Below are positions 8,608-17,937 of a DNA stretch of 22,269 bases, piece by piece. The position numbers and the translations under genes are program-made. Under the pieces are notes generated by a model. The model was given only the letters and a program-made list of their open reading frames with translations, was not told the DNA's origin and searched no databases. The DNA is from DASPUH01 sp035622975 (GTDB lineage Bacteria > Chloroflexota > Limnocylindria > Limnocylindrales > CSP1-4). Position 1 is the stretch's first letter, and each line of letters begins with the position of its first letter. The stretch spans positions 1 to 22,269 of the forward strand of contig DASPUH010000055.1 in assembly GCA_035622975.1 (NCBI GenBank), in the 5' to 3' direction.

Positions 8608-9860
8608 CGCGCCACGGCCAGACCGGCGCCGCGTGCGGTCACGAGGATCTGCCCCAGGGGCCGCCCGGGGGTCACGTGGAAGACGCGGATGTCATGTTCG
8701 GCCAGGGCGTGCTGGAGGGCTCGGGCGGCGCGCCCGTCGGACTCCGTCGCGCTCGGCCGGGCACCCGGCCCGCGGTACGCGGCATAGGCGGCCGCGTCCA
8801 GCAGGCACGCCGCCGCACGGATGCCCCGGCCGCGCAGCGACGCGAGCGGGCGCACCCAGTCGCGCTCCATCGAGGGCGTGATGACGATCGCCGTCATGCC
8901 CCGCCGCAGGCGCGGCAGGCCCTGCACGAGCGTCTCCACGAAGGGCTCCGTGCCATCGGCGGCGACCGCCGCGAGCAAGCTCATGATCTTGAGGTGCTGG
9001 CGCGCGCCGCGGTCGGCGGGCACGACGCTGGTGCGGTGGCCGGACACGGTGATGCCGACGGCCCGGTTGTCCACCAGGGCGTGCGACGCGAGGGCGGCAG
9101 CCACCCTGACGCCGGCCTCGAGCGTCGATTCATCGCCCCGGCCGGCCTGGACCGTGGCCTGCAGGTCCAGGAACAGCCACAGGTCGGCCGTCTGCTCCAG
9201 GTCGAACTCCTTCACCTGCAGCTCGCTCTGACGGGCCGTGCTCTTCCAGTGGATGCGGTTGTAGGCGTCGCCCGGGAGGTACGGCCGGATCGACGTCACG
9301 AGCGGGGTCGCCTGGAGCGTCCGCTCGGGGCTCGAGCGGCTGCCCTCGAGTGAGCTCGGCGGGAGGCGCCAGTCGGGCAGCGCCTCCACCCGCGGGTAGA
9401 CCGTCACCGCGGTCGCCGCGCCGACCGTAGCGGCCGCCTCGAAGAGGCCCAGCGGATCGCCGGTGCGGATCAGCAGGGGGTCCACGCGGTAGTGCCCGCG
9501 AGCGACGAGCGGTACGCGCGCCGCCCATGAGCGTTCCGCCCGCGGGCCAAGGGAGAGTGCGCGGCCGGGCAGCGGCACGGGCAGCGTGGAGGGGCTTGAC
9601 GACTCCAGCCACAGCTTGGGCAGGCGGCTGACGTTGCGCAGGGTATAGGTTGCGCGCAGCTGCTCGCCGACGTGGCCGTGGGTCCGGTCGAGGGCGTAGC
9701 CTGCCTCCAGGTCGGCCAGCCCGAAGCGGCTCAGGAGGTAGGCCCCGCCGACCACGAGGAGGACCAGGTAGACGAGGAAGAAGAGGAAGTCGGCGCCGGT
9801 CGCGAAGGCGCCCACGAGCAGGACGGCACCGACCAGGCTGATCTCCAGGCGTCGCACCAC
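8604..9860 (-). CDS. DUF58 domain protein (VWA-like, MoxR partner)
   Basis: This 418-aa protein carries two membrane segments at the N terminus (about residues 7-22 and 24-43), a beta-rich extracytoplasmic-type region, and the DUF58 signature IRPYLPGDAYNRIHWKSTAR (191-210) followed by a von Willebrand-A-like segment beginning DLWLFLDLQ. DUF58 proteins nearly always lie beside MoxR ATPases and are thought to be their clients or adaptors in envelope assembly. Two tandem GTG codons (9860 and 9857) could serve as start; an AGGG lies 6 nt upstream of the first. The gene begins 16 bp after the moxR stop and overlaps the transglutaminase start, so the three genes form one transcription unit. Confidence 0.93.
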   Translation of the reverse strand: MVRRLEISLVGAVLLVGAFATGADFLFFLVYLVLLVVGGAYLLSRFGLADLEAGYALDRTHGHVGEQLRATYTLRNVSRLPKLWLESSSPSTLPVPLPGRALSLGPRAERSWAARVPLVARGHYRVDPLLIRTGDPLGLFEAAATVGAATAVTVYPRVEALPDWRLPPSSLEGSRSSPERTLQATPLVTSIRPYLPGDAYNRIHWKSTARQSELQVKEFDLEQTADLWLFLDLQATVQAGRGDESTLEAGVRVAAALASHALVDNRAVGITVSGHRTSVVPADRGARQHLKIMSLLAAVAADGTEPFVETLVQGLPRLRRGMTAIVITPSMERDWVRPLASLRGRGIRAAACLLDAAAYAAYRGPGARPSATESDGRAARALQHALAEHDIRVFHVTPGRPLGQILVTARGAGLAVAR

Positions 9861-9876
9861 GCCGAGCCCTGAGACG

Positions 9877-10848
<972 letters not shown>

Positions 10849-10854
10849 CGGCGA

Positions 10855-10863
10855 CCTCTCCTC
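10855..10863 (-). promoter_or_regulatory. Strong Shine-Dalgarno of moxR
   Basis: GAGGAGAGG read on the minus strand lies 6 nt before GTG 10848. It fixes the moxR start and rules against the longer frame that begins at 10953. Confidence 0.75.
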
Positions 10864-10883
10864 GATGGGCCGAGCCGCTGAAG

Positions 10884-13676
10884 ATGGCGCCAAGCGGCCC
10901 GGATCCGTTCGCGGATAGTACGTCACGAGCGGCCCGGCGGTTCCCGGCGGCACCCGACCCCGAGCGACGCCGCCTCGCGGATGCGGCCCGCGGCCGCGGG
11001 GCCTGGTACCGCTGGGGGCCGTACCTGAGCGATCGCCAGTGGGGCACCGTGCGCGAGGACTACTCGGCCGACGGCGACGCCTGGCGTGCCTTCCCCTACG
11101 AGCAGGCCGCGAGTCGCGCGTACCGCTGGGGTGAGGACGGCCTGCTCGGCCTCAGCGATGACGGGGGGGACCTCTGCCTCGCGCCGGCCCTGTGGAACGG
11201 TCGCGACCCCGCCGTCAAGCGCCGGCTCTTCGGCCTCGGCAACCCCGAGGGCAATCACGGCGAGGACGTCAAGGAGCTCTACTACCACCTTGATGGGACG
11301 CCCACGTCGAGCTACCTCAAGGCGCTCTACCGCTACCCGCAGGCCGCCTTCCCGTACGACGACCTGCGGCGGACCAACGCGGCCCGGACCCGCCTCGAAC
11401 CGGAGTACGAGCTCCTGGACACGGGCCTCTTCGACGAGGGCCGTTTCTTCGACCTGACCGTCGAGTACGCCAAGGCCGGACCGGAGGACATCGTGGCCCG
11501 CTTCACGGTGGCCAATCGCGGCCCGGACGGGGCCCTGGTCCACCTGATCCCGACCCTCTGGTTCCGCAACACCTGGAGCTGGGGCCTGGATCGGCGACGA
11601 CCGGCCATCAGCGTGGCGGGCCACGAGGGCACGGTGGCCCTGCAGGCCGATCATCACCGCCTGGGCCGTTACTGGCTGGTGGCTCCATCCAGCGACGCCG
11701 TCCTCATGACCCACAACGAATCGGACGCGGCGGCCCTGTGGGGCATGGGCGATCCGGCGGCCAGGACGCGCGACCGGCTCGACGCCGCCATCCTGGCTGG
11801 CGATCCGGCGCTGGCCGACCCGGCCGAGCCGGGGACCATGGCGGCGCTCCAGTACCGCTGGCAGCTCGGGCCCGGCGAGATCCGCTCACTCACCCTGCGC
11901 CTGGCCAGGGGTGCGGCGCCACCCGACCTCCGCCTGGCGAGCCGGACGCTGGCGCGGCGGGCGGCCGAGGCGGAGCGCTTCTACGATGCTGTCGGCTCGC
12001 CGCATACGCCACCGGAGGCGCGCCGGGTGATGCGCCAGGCCTTCGCCGGCCTGTGCTGGTCCCGCCAGGCCTACCACTATGGCGTGGCGCGCTGGCTGGA
12101 CGGCGATCCGGCCGGACCGCCCCCGCCCGCCCAGCGGCTGGAAGGCCGCAATCACGAGTGGCGCCACTTCGAGTCGAGCGAGGTCCTGGCCATGCCCGAC
12201 ACCTGGGAGTACCCCTGGTTCGGCTCATGGGACAGCGCCTTCCACGCCGTCGCGTGGGCCCTCATCGACCCTGCCTTCGCCAAGGACCAGCTGCTGCTGC
12301 TGACCCGCGAGTGGTACATGCACCCCAACGGCCAGCTGCCGGCCTACGAATGGGACTTCGGGGCGGTCGATCCACCGGTGCAGGCCTGGGCGGCCCTGCG
12401 GGTGTACCAGATCGAGCGGCGCACGACGGGCCGGGCCGACCATCTCTTCCTCGAGCGCATCTTCCACAAGTTGCTCCTGGACTTCACCTGGTGGGTCAAC
12501 CGCAAGGACCGCGACGGCCGCAACGTCTTCGGCGGCGGCTTCCTGGGCCTCGACAACATCGGCGTCTTCGACCGCGACGCCGGCCTGCCCGACGGCAGCT
12601 GGCTGGCCCAGTCGGACGGGACGGCGTGGATGGGCATGTTCTGCCTGTCGATGCTGGCCATCGCGTGCGAGCTGGCCGGCCGCGACCAGGCGTATGAGGA
12701 CCTGGCCACCAAGTTCTTCGAGCACTTCCTCTACGTGGGGGCGGCCCTCAACGACGTCGGCGGCCAGGGCGTGGCCATGTGGGACCCGGAGGACGAGTTC
12801 TTCTACGACGTCCTGCAGATGCCCGACGGCAGCGCCACGCCGCTCAAGGTGCGTTCGCTGGTCGGCCTCATCCCGCTCCTCGCCGTGGGCACGCTGGAGG
12901 CCCACCAGCTGGAGCACCTGCCCGACTTCCGGCAGCGCATGCAGTGGTTCCTGGGCCACCGCCCCGACCTCGCCGCCCTCGTCGCCAGCTGGGACGAGCC
13001 CGGCGTGGGTGAACGCCGGCTGCTCTCGCTCGTCCACGGCCATCGCATGAAGCGGCTGCTGAGCCGCATGCTGGACCCAGAGGAGTTCCTGAGCGACCAC
13101 GGCATCCGCTCGCTCAGCCGCTGGCACCGCGACCACCCCTACCGGGTGACGCTCGGCGGGCGCGAGCTGGAGGTCCACTACGAGCCCGGGCCGTCGGAGT
13201 CCGACCTCTTCGGCGGCAACTCCAACTGGCGCGGCCCCGTATGGTTCCCCCTGAACTACCTCCTCATCGAGGCCCTCCAGCGGCTGCACCACTACTACGG
13301 CGACGGCTACACCGTCGAGTTCCCCACCGGCTCCGGCCAGCACGCCTCGCTCGGCGACATCGCGGATGCCCTGTCGCGGCGCCTGATCTCGCTCTTCCTG
13401 CCCGGCCCGCGCGGCGAGCGCCCCGCGCACGGCGGCGAGTCGCGCTACGCGACCGATCCGGCCTGGCGCGATCTCATCCTCTTCTACGAGTACTTCGACG
13501 GCGACTCCGGCGCCGGCCTGGGCGCCAGCCATCAGACCGGCTGGACCGCCCTCGTGGCCAAGCTGATCGAGCAGACCGGCCGCCGTGCCGCAGGCGCCCC
13601 GCGGTCGGCCGCCGGCGCCATCGGACCGGAGCCGGTCGGGCCTCCCCGGCCTGGGCGCCGCGCACCTCCGGGCTAG
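10884..13676 (+). CDS. GH63/MGH1-like family glycoside hydrolase (putative glucosidase)
   Basis: This 930-aa protein has no signal peptide or membrane segment and is probably cytoplasmic. An N-terminal beta-sandwich domain begins WYRWGPYLSDRQWGTVREDYS (about residues 41-61). The (alpha/alpha)6 barrel contains FGSWDSAFHAVAWA with Asp450, the likely general acid, NWRGPVWFPLNYLL, and FYEYFDGD with Glu869, the likely base. This pattern is shared with the large uncharacterised GH63-like glucosidases related to E. coli YgjK and Thermus mannosylglycerate hydrolase. The substrate cannot be read from sequence. The ATG at 10884 is the only start before the conserved block. The last 35 residues are Ala/Pro/Gly-rich and probably disordered. 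It stands alone, divergent from moxR by 35 bp and convergent with pbpA through a shared CTAG. Confidence 0.88.
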   Translation: MAPSGPDPFADSTSRAARRFPAAPDPERRRLADAARGRGAWYRWGPYLSDRQWGTVREDYSADGDAWRAFPYEQAASRAYRWGEDGLLGLSDDGGDLCLAPALWNGRDPAVKRRLFGLGNPEGNHGEDVKELYYHLDGTPTSSYLKALYRYPQAAFPYDDLRRTNAARTRLEPEYELLDTGLFDEGRFFDLTVEYAKAGPEDIVARFTVANRGPDGALVHLIPTLWFRNTWSWGLDRRRPAISVAGHEGTVALQADHHRLGRYWLVAPSSDAVLMTHNESDAAALWGMGDPAARTRDRLDAAILAGDPALADPAEPGTMAALQYRWQLGPGEIRSLTLRLARGAAPPDLRLASRTLARRAAEAERFYDAVGSPHTPPEARRVMRQAFAGLCWSRQAYHYGVARWLDGDPAGPPPPAQRLEGRNHEWRHFESSEVLAMPDTWEYPWFGSWDSAFHAVAWALIDPAFAKDQLLLLTREWYMHPNGQLPAYEWDFGAVDPPVQAWAALRVYQIERRTTGRADHLFLERIFHKLLLDFTWWVNRKDRDGRNVFGGGFLGLDNIGVFDRDAGLPDGSWLAQSDGTAWMGMFCLSMLAIACELAGRDQAYEDLATKFFEHFLYVGAALNDVGGQGVAMWDPEDEFFYDVLQMPDGSATPLKVRSLVGLIPLLAVGTLEAHQLEHLPDFRQRMQWFLGHRPDLAALVASWDEPGVGERRLLSLVHGHRMKRLLSRMLDPEEFLSDHGIRSLSRWHRDHPYRVTLGGRELEVHYEPGPSESDLFGGNSNWRGPVWFPLNYLLIEALQRLHHYYGDGYTVEFPTGSGQHASLGDIADALSRRLISLFLPGPRGERPAHGGESRYATDPAWRDLILFYEYFDGDSGAGLGASHQTGWTALVAKLIEQTGRRAAGAPRSAAGAIGPEPVGPPRPGRRAPPG
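13673..13676. other. Second shared CTAG stop overlap of convergent genes
   Basis: CTAG gives TAG (13674-13676) to the glycosidase on the plus strand and TAG (13675-13673) to the penicillin-binding protein on the minus strand. The arrangement is identical to the one at 6226-6229. Confidence 0.95.
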
Positions 13677-15163
13677 GGCCCCAGCCGCAGCCAGTCGCCC
13701 ATCAGCTGGCCGCCGAGCGGGGCGGCGACCTCGCCACCGTGGCCGCCCTGCTCGACGATCACCGCCACGGCGATGCGCGGCGCCGCGGCCGGGGCGAAGC
13801 CGATGAACCAGGCGTGCGGCTCGCCGCTACCGCCCAGCTGGGCGGTACCGGTCTTGCCCGCCGTCGCCACGCCGGGGATGGCCGCACTCCCGGCGAAGGG
13901 CTGGCCCCAGGCACTCTCGACCGCCTCGGTCATCGCCTCCCGCAGGACCGCGTCCTGGGTGCTGGGCAGGACCTGCCGCCAGACCTGTGGCGTCGTGTGC
14001 TGGACGACCGTGCCACCGGCCGTCTGCACCGCGTCCACCAGGGTGGGCCGCATGAGGGTCCCGCCGTCGGCGATCGTCGCCGCCACGAGGGCCATCTGCA
14101 GCGGCGTGACCGCCGTCGTGCCCTGGCCGTACGCGGCATTGGCCAGTTCGACGTCGTCCGCGAACCCGTCGAGCGGACCGCCCCCCGCCGTGACCTGGCT
14201 GGCGGCCGTCGGCAGGTCGAACGGGATGGGCGCCTCGAAGCCCAGGCGCCGCGCCCAGTCGCGCAGGGCAGCCGCGCCGGTGGCCAGGCCCACGTGGGCG
14301 AAGTAGATGTTGCACGAGACCTCGGTCGCCTGGATCAGGTCCAGGGCGGTATCGCCGGTGAAGTCATGGTGGCCGTCGACCACCCTGAACCCGTCGACCA
14401 CGAAACCGGAGCGTTCCTCGCCGGGCTGATCCGGGTACGTCGTGGCAGCGGTGATGGCGCCCGAGCCGACACCTGCCACGGCCGTCACCATCTTGAACAC
14501 CGATCCGGGCGTGTAATGCCCCTGGGTGGCGCGGTCCAACAGCGGCGACGCGTTGCCGGGCGCCGACAGGCTGGCCAGGTACGCCGCACCGGTACCGGGC
14601 GCGACGATCCGGCCGGGGTCGAACGAGGGGGTGCTGGCCATGGCCAGCACCCGGCCGGTCGTGGGGTCCAGGGCCACGATGGCGCCCTTCTGCTGGCCCA
14701 GGAGCTGCACCGCATCGGCCTGCAGGCGCATATCCAGCGAGGTCACCACGTCGAGCGGCGTGGTCGCCGACGCCCCGAACTTGCGCAGCAGCTCATCGAC
14801 CGGCGAGGCGCCAGCCAGACCGGAGAGGTCGGCGTCGTACGCGCGTTCGAGCCCGGCCGACCCCAGGGTCGGGCTCCAGTAGCCCACGGCCGGCTCCGCT
14901 GCCGGCTGGGGGTAGCGCCGTACCCGCACGCCCCCGATCGTCGCATCCTGGGCCAGCACCGTGCCTCGTGCGTCCAGGATCCGGCCGCGCGGCCCGTCGC
15001 GCAGGGCCGCCACGAGGGGATCGCCCGGGTCATTGGTCAGGGCCTGGGCCTGCAGGCCCTGCCAGTAGCCCAGCCCCAGGGCCACGGCCGCGTAGCACAG
15101 CACGACGGTCAGGGCCAGGCGCGCCAGGCCACGCTGGACGGGCGGGGCAGCACCGTGGTTCAT
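13673..15163 (-). CDS. pbpA: Class B penicillin-binding protein (PbpA-like peptidoglycan transpeptidase)
   Basis: This 496-aa bitopic protein has one N-terminal membrane segment (about residues 14-33), a short non-catalytic region beginning GPRGRILDARGTVLAQD, and a transpeptidase domain. The active-site motifs are Ser221-Val-Phe-Lys224 in YTPGSVFKMV, Ser283-Cys-Asn285 (SxN), and Lys437-Thr-Gly in AGKTGTAQLGG. It cross-links peptide stems in the cell wall and is the expected partner of the SEDS glycosyltransferase encoded just upstream. ATG at 15163 overlaps the SEDS gene stop as ATGA. The frame is open far beyond this but only as a shadow of the SEDS gene. At under 500 aa it matches the mycobacterial PbpA size. 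The SCN motif carries a cysteine in the middle position. Confidence 0.95.
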   Translation of the reverse strand: MNHGAAPPVQRGLARLALTVVLCYAAVALGLGYWQGLQAQALTNDPGDPLVAALRDGPRGRILDARGTVLAQDATIGGVRVRRYPQPAAEPAVGYWSPTLGSAGLERAYDADLSGLAGASPVDELLRKFGASATTPLDVVTSLDMRLQADAVQLLGQQKGAIVALDPTTGRVLAMASTPSFDPGRIVAPGTGAAYLASLSAPGNASPLLDRATQGHYTPGSVFKMVTAVAGVGSGAITAATTYPDQPGEERSGFVVDGFRVVDGHHDFTGDTALDLIQATEVSCNIYFAHVGLATGAAALRDWARRLGFEAPIPFDLPTAASQVTAGGGPLDGFADDVELANAAYGQGTTAVTPLQMALVAATIADGGTLMRPTLVDAVQTAGGTVVQHTTPQVWRQVLPSTQDAVLREAMTEAVESAWGQPFAGSAAIPGVATAGKTGTAQLGGSGEPHAWFIGFAPAAAPRIAVAVIVEQGGHGGEVAAPLGGQLMGDWLRLGP

Positions 15164-16599
15164 CGGACGGCCCGCTCCAGGCGGCCCGCCACACCCCGGC
15201 CCCGCGCACGCCATCGTTCGCCTCTCGTGAGCGGGGACGGCGGCGCGGGAGCTTCCACCCCTGCGTCGCTGAGCGCCAACAGGAGCCCCACGCAGATGCC
15301 GCTCCCCAGGAGCGACGAGCCCCCATAGGCCACGAACGGCAGCGTCACGCCCGTCAGGGGCACCAGCTTCAGGTCGCCGGCCATGATGAGCGCCGCCTGG
15401 AGCACCAGGACGAGCGTCAGGCCGGCCGCCAGGAGAGCCCGGAAGTCGTCCGCCCCCCGAGCGGCGATGCGCAGGCCGCGCTCGGCGATGACCAGGTACA
15501 GGCCGATCAGGGCGATGGCGCCGGCCGCCCCCAGTTCCTCGGCCACCCCGGCGAAGACGTAGTCGGTATGGAGGGCCGGCACCGCCAGGGTGCCATCGGG
15601 AGAGGGCAGGCCGGCTCCGAGACCGGTCCCCAGCAGACCACCCCGGCCGAAGGCGTACAGCCCGCGCACGATCTGGAAGCCGCTGCCGAGCGCCTGGGCG
15701 AACGGGTCGAGCCAGATCGCGACGCGGACCCGCACCGTCGGCTCGACGGTGTAGAGGAGGACCGACCCGACCACGGCCAGGAACAGGCCCAGGGCCACGA
15801 AGGAAGGCCGCTGGGTGGCCACGTACAGGAGGCCCAGGAAGACCGCGAAGAAGAGGAGGGCCGCCCCCAGGTCGCGCTGGACGACGACGACGGCCAGGGC
15901 GATGCCCCACATCGCCAGCATCGGCAGGAGGTACGCCAGGGGCGGCAGATCGAGCGGCCCGATCCGCAGGCTGGTGCCGGCCAGGAGTGGCCGGTTCTCG
16001 GCCAGGTAGCCCGCCAGGAAGACGACCAGGATGATCTTGAGCAGCTCGGAGGGCTGACCGGCGACGGGCCCGACCCTCAGCATCAGGCGCACGCCGTTGA
16101 CCTCTTCGCCGAACACGAAGACCAGCAGCAGCAGCGTCACGCCGACAGCGGCCCAGGTGTACTTGTAGTTGCGCAGCCACGCGTCGCGGCGCACCACGAT
16201 GGCCAGTGCCGCGATGACCGACAGGCTCAGCAGCAGCCACACGAGCTGGAGGGGCGCGAGCGTCAGGACCCCGAGCGGGCCGGCGTCCTGGGTCACGAGC
16301 GTGGGGGGCAGGCGGGACATGAACAGCAGCGAGATGCCACCCAGCAGCACGACCGCGGGGAAGAGCACCTGGTCGGTCCGCCGACCGGTGACGACGAACA
16401 GCACGTGGATGGTGCCGGCGGCCAGGAGGTAGACCACCAGCAGGACCGGGTCACCCACGCTGAAGCGACCGGCCTGGGTGGTAGCGAGGCTGAGCCAACC
16501 CGTCAGAAGCGCTGCCGCGGCGAGGAGGAGCAGGGACGCCTCACGGCCGCGCGGCCGGAAGTGGAGGCCGGCCAGGTACCGGCCGAGCATGCGCGTCAT
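15160..16599 (-). CDS. FtsW/RodA/SpoVE family SEDS peptidoglycan glycosyltransferase
   Basis: This 479-aa polytopic protein has roughly ten membrane helices. Family signatures are QPSELLKIILVVFLAGYL, QRDLGAALLFFAVFL, ALHTDYVFAGVAEELG and the C-terminal VPLTGVTLPFVAYGGSSLLGSG. Asp346 in HTDYVFA corresponds in position to the aspartate needed for SEDS polymerase activity. SEDS proteins polymerise lipid II into glycan strands and work with a class B PBP, which is the next gene. ATG 16599 is chosen because it overlaps the fhaB stop (ATGA) and is followed closely by the first helix; the longer frame upstream is the fhaB shadow. By position in the fha cluster it corresponds to actinobacterial RodA, but RodA and FtsW cannot be separated safely by eye. 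Confidence 0.94.
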   Translation of the reverse strand: MTRMLGRYLAGLHFRPRGREASLLLLAAAALLTGWLSLATTQAGRFSVGDPVLLVVYLLAAGTIHVLFVVTGRRTDQVLFPAVVLLGGISLLFMSRLPPTLVTQDAGPLGVLTLAPLQLVWLLLSLSVIAALAIVVRRDAWLRNYKYTWAAVGVTLLLLVFVFGEEVNGVRLMLRVGPVAGQPSELLKIILVVFLAGYLAENRPLLAGTSLRIGPLDLPPLAYLLPMLAMWGIALAVVVVQRDLGAALLFFAVFLGLLYVATQRPSFVALGLFLAVVGSVLLYTVEPTVRVRVAIWLDPFAQALGSGFQIVRGLYAFGRGGLLGTGLGAGLPSPDGTLAVPALHTDYVFAGVAEELGAAGAIALIGLYLVIAERGLRIAARGADDFRALLAAGLTLVLVLQAALIMAGDLKLVPLTGVTLPFVAYGGSSLLGSGICVGLLLALSDAGVEAPAPPSPLTRGERWRARGRGVAGRLERAVR

Positions 16600-17036
16600 G
16601 CGCGCGACGCCGGCTCGAGCCGGAATCGCGTCTGGCCCACGGCCACCTCGTCGCCGAAGCCGACCGCCACGGCCCCCTGCACAGGGCGGCCGTTGAGCCA
16701 CGTCCCGTTCGTGCTGCCGACGTCCTCCAGGTACCAGACCCGGCCACGGAACGTGAGACGGGCGTGGCGGTTCGAAGCGAAGGGGTCGTCCAGCACGATG
16801 AGGTTGTCCGCGTCACGGCCGAGGGTGGTGATCGTCTCCAGCTCCAGCGTGGCTCCGACCGGGGGCGCTCCGGCCGGCGCGGCGATCACGACCAGCACCC
16901 CGGCCGCGCGCGTCGTGCGTCCCGCAGCGGCGCGCAGATCGCGCAGCAGGCTCCGGGCGAGGACCGCCAGGAAGAGGTAGAGCAGGCCCAGGAAGGCAAG
17001 CCGCAGGGTCCACACGAGGACCTCGAAGGCGGACAC
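16596..17036 (-). CDS. fhaB: Membrane-anchored FHA domain protein (FhaB-like)
   Basis: This 146-aa protein has one N-terminal membrane helix (about residues 7-27), a basic linker and a C-terminal FHA domain (about 66-141). FHA landmarks are LGRDADN (Gly73-Arg74), SNRHARL (Ser88, His91) and DVGSTNGTWLNG (105-116). FHA domains bind phosphothreonine peptides. Size, anchor and position between fhaA and the SEDS gene match mycobacterial FhaB (FipA), which links kinase signalling to cell division. The start is GTG at 17036, 4 bp after the fhaA stop, with no strong Shine-Dalgarno, and the stop overlaps the SEDS start. Confidence 0.9.
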   Translation of the reverse strand: MSAFEVLVWTLRLAFLGLLYLFLAVLARSLLRDLRAAAGRTTRAAGVLVVIAAPAGAPPVGATLELETITTLGRDADNLIVLDDPFASNRHARLTFRGRVWYLEDVGSTNGTWLNGRPVQGAVAVGFGDEVAVGQTRFRLEPASRA

Positions 17037-17040
17037 CCGA

Positions 17041-17790
17041 TCAGGAACCCGGACCGACCATCAGCCGGGTGCCGCCCAGGCGCAGCTCATCGCCGATGCC
17101 AAGGGCAGCCTCGGTCACCGGATGGCCGTTGAGGAACGACCCGTTGCTGCTGCCGAGGTCCTGGAAGACCCACGTCCCGTGCCTCGGGGCGACGCGCCCG
17201 TGGACGCGCGAGACCTCCGCGTCGTCGAGCACGATGTCGTTGTCGCTCGCGCGCCCGAGCCGCACCACGGCGGTGAGCTGCAGGGCCCGCGGCTCGTGGC
17301 CCGGCTCGTGGATGATCAGCGTCACTGGCGGGATCGCGTCGGCGGCGGTCTCCACGATCGGCAGGACCGCGGTGCGACCATCCACTGACGGTGACGCATC
17401 AGCGTGTGGCGTCGCGGCCACGGCCTCGAAGGCCGCTTCCACGGCCACCTGGCCGCGCGCCAGGCCGCCGTCCTCCCGCAGGACCACGACGGGCCGCTCA
17501 ACCAGGACGTAGCCAACCGCACGGGCGCGCTTGCTCACGCCCGCTGCCAGGTCGGCCTCCAGCGCGTCGCGGTAGCCGGCGAACGCGGCCATGTCCGCGC
17601 TGGACAGGCGCACCGTGTAGCGGTTGGGGGCGTACGTGCGGTCGGCACTGAGGCGCCGCTCGGCGTCCATCGCCCGGTCGATGCGGCGCTCCAGCTGGAC
17701 CGGCTGGAGCGGCACCCGGAACAGGCGAGCTGCGGGCCGTTCGAGCAGGCGCTCGAAGAAGCCCTCGAGGGCCATCAGAGGACGGGCCAT
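17041..17790 (-). CDS. fhaA: FhaA-like protein: DUF3662 domain plus FHA domain
   Basis: This protein of about 249 aa has an N-terminal DUF3662 domain (about residues 8-120: LEGFFERLLERP, PVQLERRIDRAMD, YAPNRYTVRLS) and a C-terminal FHA domain (about 172-246) with VRLGRASDN, SRVHGRV and DLGSSNGSFLNG. Mycobacterial FhaA has the same order, separated there by a much longer disordered linker; here the linker is short (about 120-155). FhaA binds the phosphorylated pseudokinase MviN and modulates peptidoglycan synthesis. ATG 17790 is preferred. ATG 17775 and an upstream in-frame start near 17847 are alternatives, and none has a strong Shine-Dalgarno. It is first in the fhaA-fhaB-SEDS-pbpA operon and divergent from a zinc-cluster protein. 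Confidence 0.9.
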   Translation of the reverse strand: MARPLMALEGFFERLLERPAARLFRVPLQPVQLERRIDRAMDAERRLSADRTYAPNRYTVRLSSADMAAFAGYRDALEADLAAGVSKRARAVGYVLVERPVVVLREDGGLARGQVAVEAAFEAVAATPHADASPSVDGRTAVLPIVETAADAIPPVTLIIHEPGHEPRALQLTAVVRLGRASDNDIVLDDAEVSRVHGRVAPRHGTWVFQDLGSSNGSFLNGHPVTEAALGIGDELRLGGTRLMVGPGS

Positions 17791-17937
17791 GCGGCCGCCA
17801 AGGGTAGCAGAGGCCCCGGGACCATCACCGCCCGCAGGCCAGTACACCTGAAGGGGAGCGCGTTGCAGCCGTGTCTATACTCTGGCTCCCGTGGCGAGCC
17901 CTCGCCGCTGCAATAACCTGCGCACCGCCTGGGGATC
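17791..17937. promoter_or_regulatory. Divergent promoter region between fhaA and the zinc-cluster gene, with inverted repeats
   Basis: A TATACT -10-like element (17876-17881, plus) lies about 57 bp before the zinc-cluster gene. The same TATA read on the other strand gives TATAGA (17879-17874) directed towards fhaA. TTGCAGC (17863-17869) and GCTGCAA (17907-17913) form a 7-bp inverted repeat enclosing this element, and GGCTC/GAGCC (17884-17888, 17896-17900) forms a second, smaller one. No convincing -35 boxes were found. Shared control of the two directions is inference. Confidence 0.35.

Noticed and set aside
13241..15328. Long open frame of 695 codons on the plus strand
   Set aside because: A GC-rich shadow across the glycosidase end and antisense to pbpA, with Arg/His/Gly-rich composition and no motif.
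15164..16240. In-frame upstream extension of pbpA by 359 codons
   Set aside because: It overlaps the SEDS gene in a different frame and encodes an Arg/Pro/Gly-rich stretch. The membrane anchor of the PBP follows the ATG at 15163.
14968..16980. Long open frame of 670 codons on the plus strand
   Set aside because: Antisense to the SEDS and fhaB genes with Gln/Asp/His/Gly-rich composition typical of a shadow frame.
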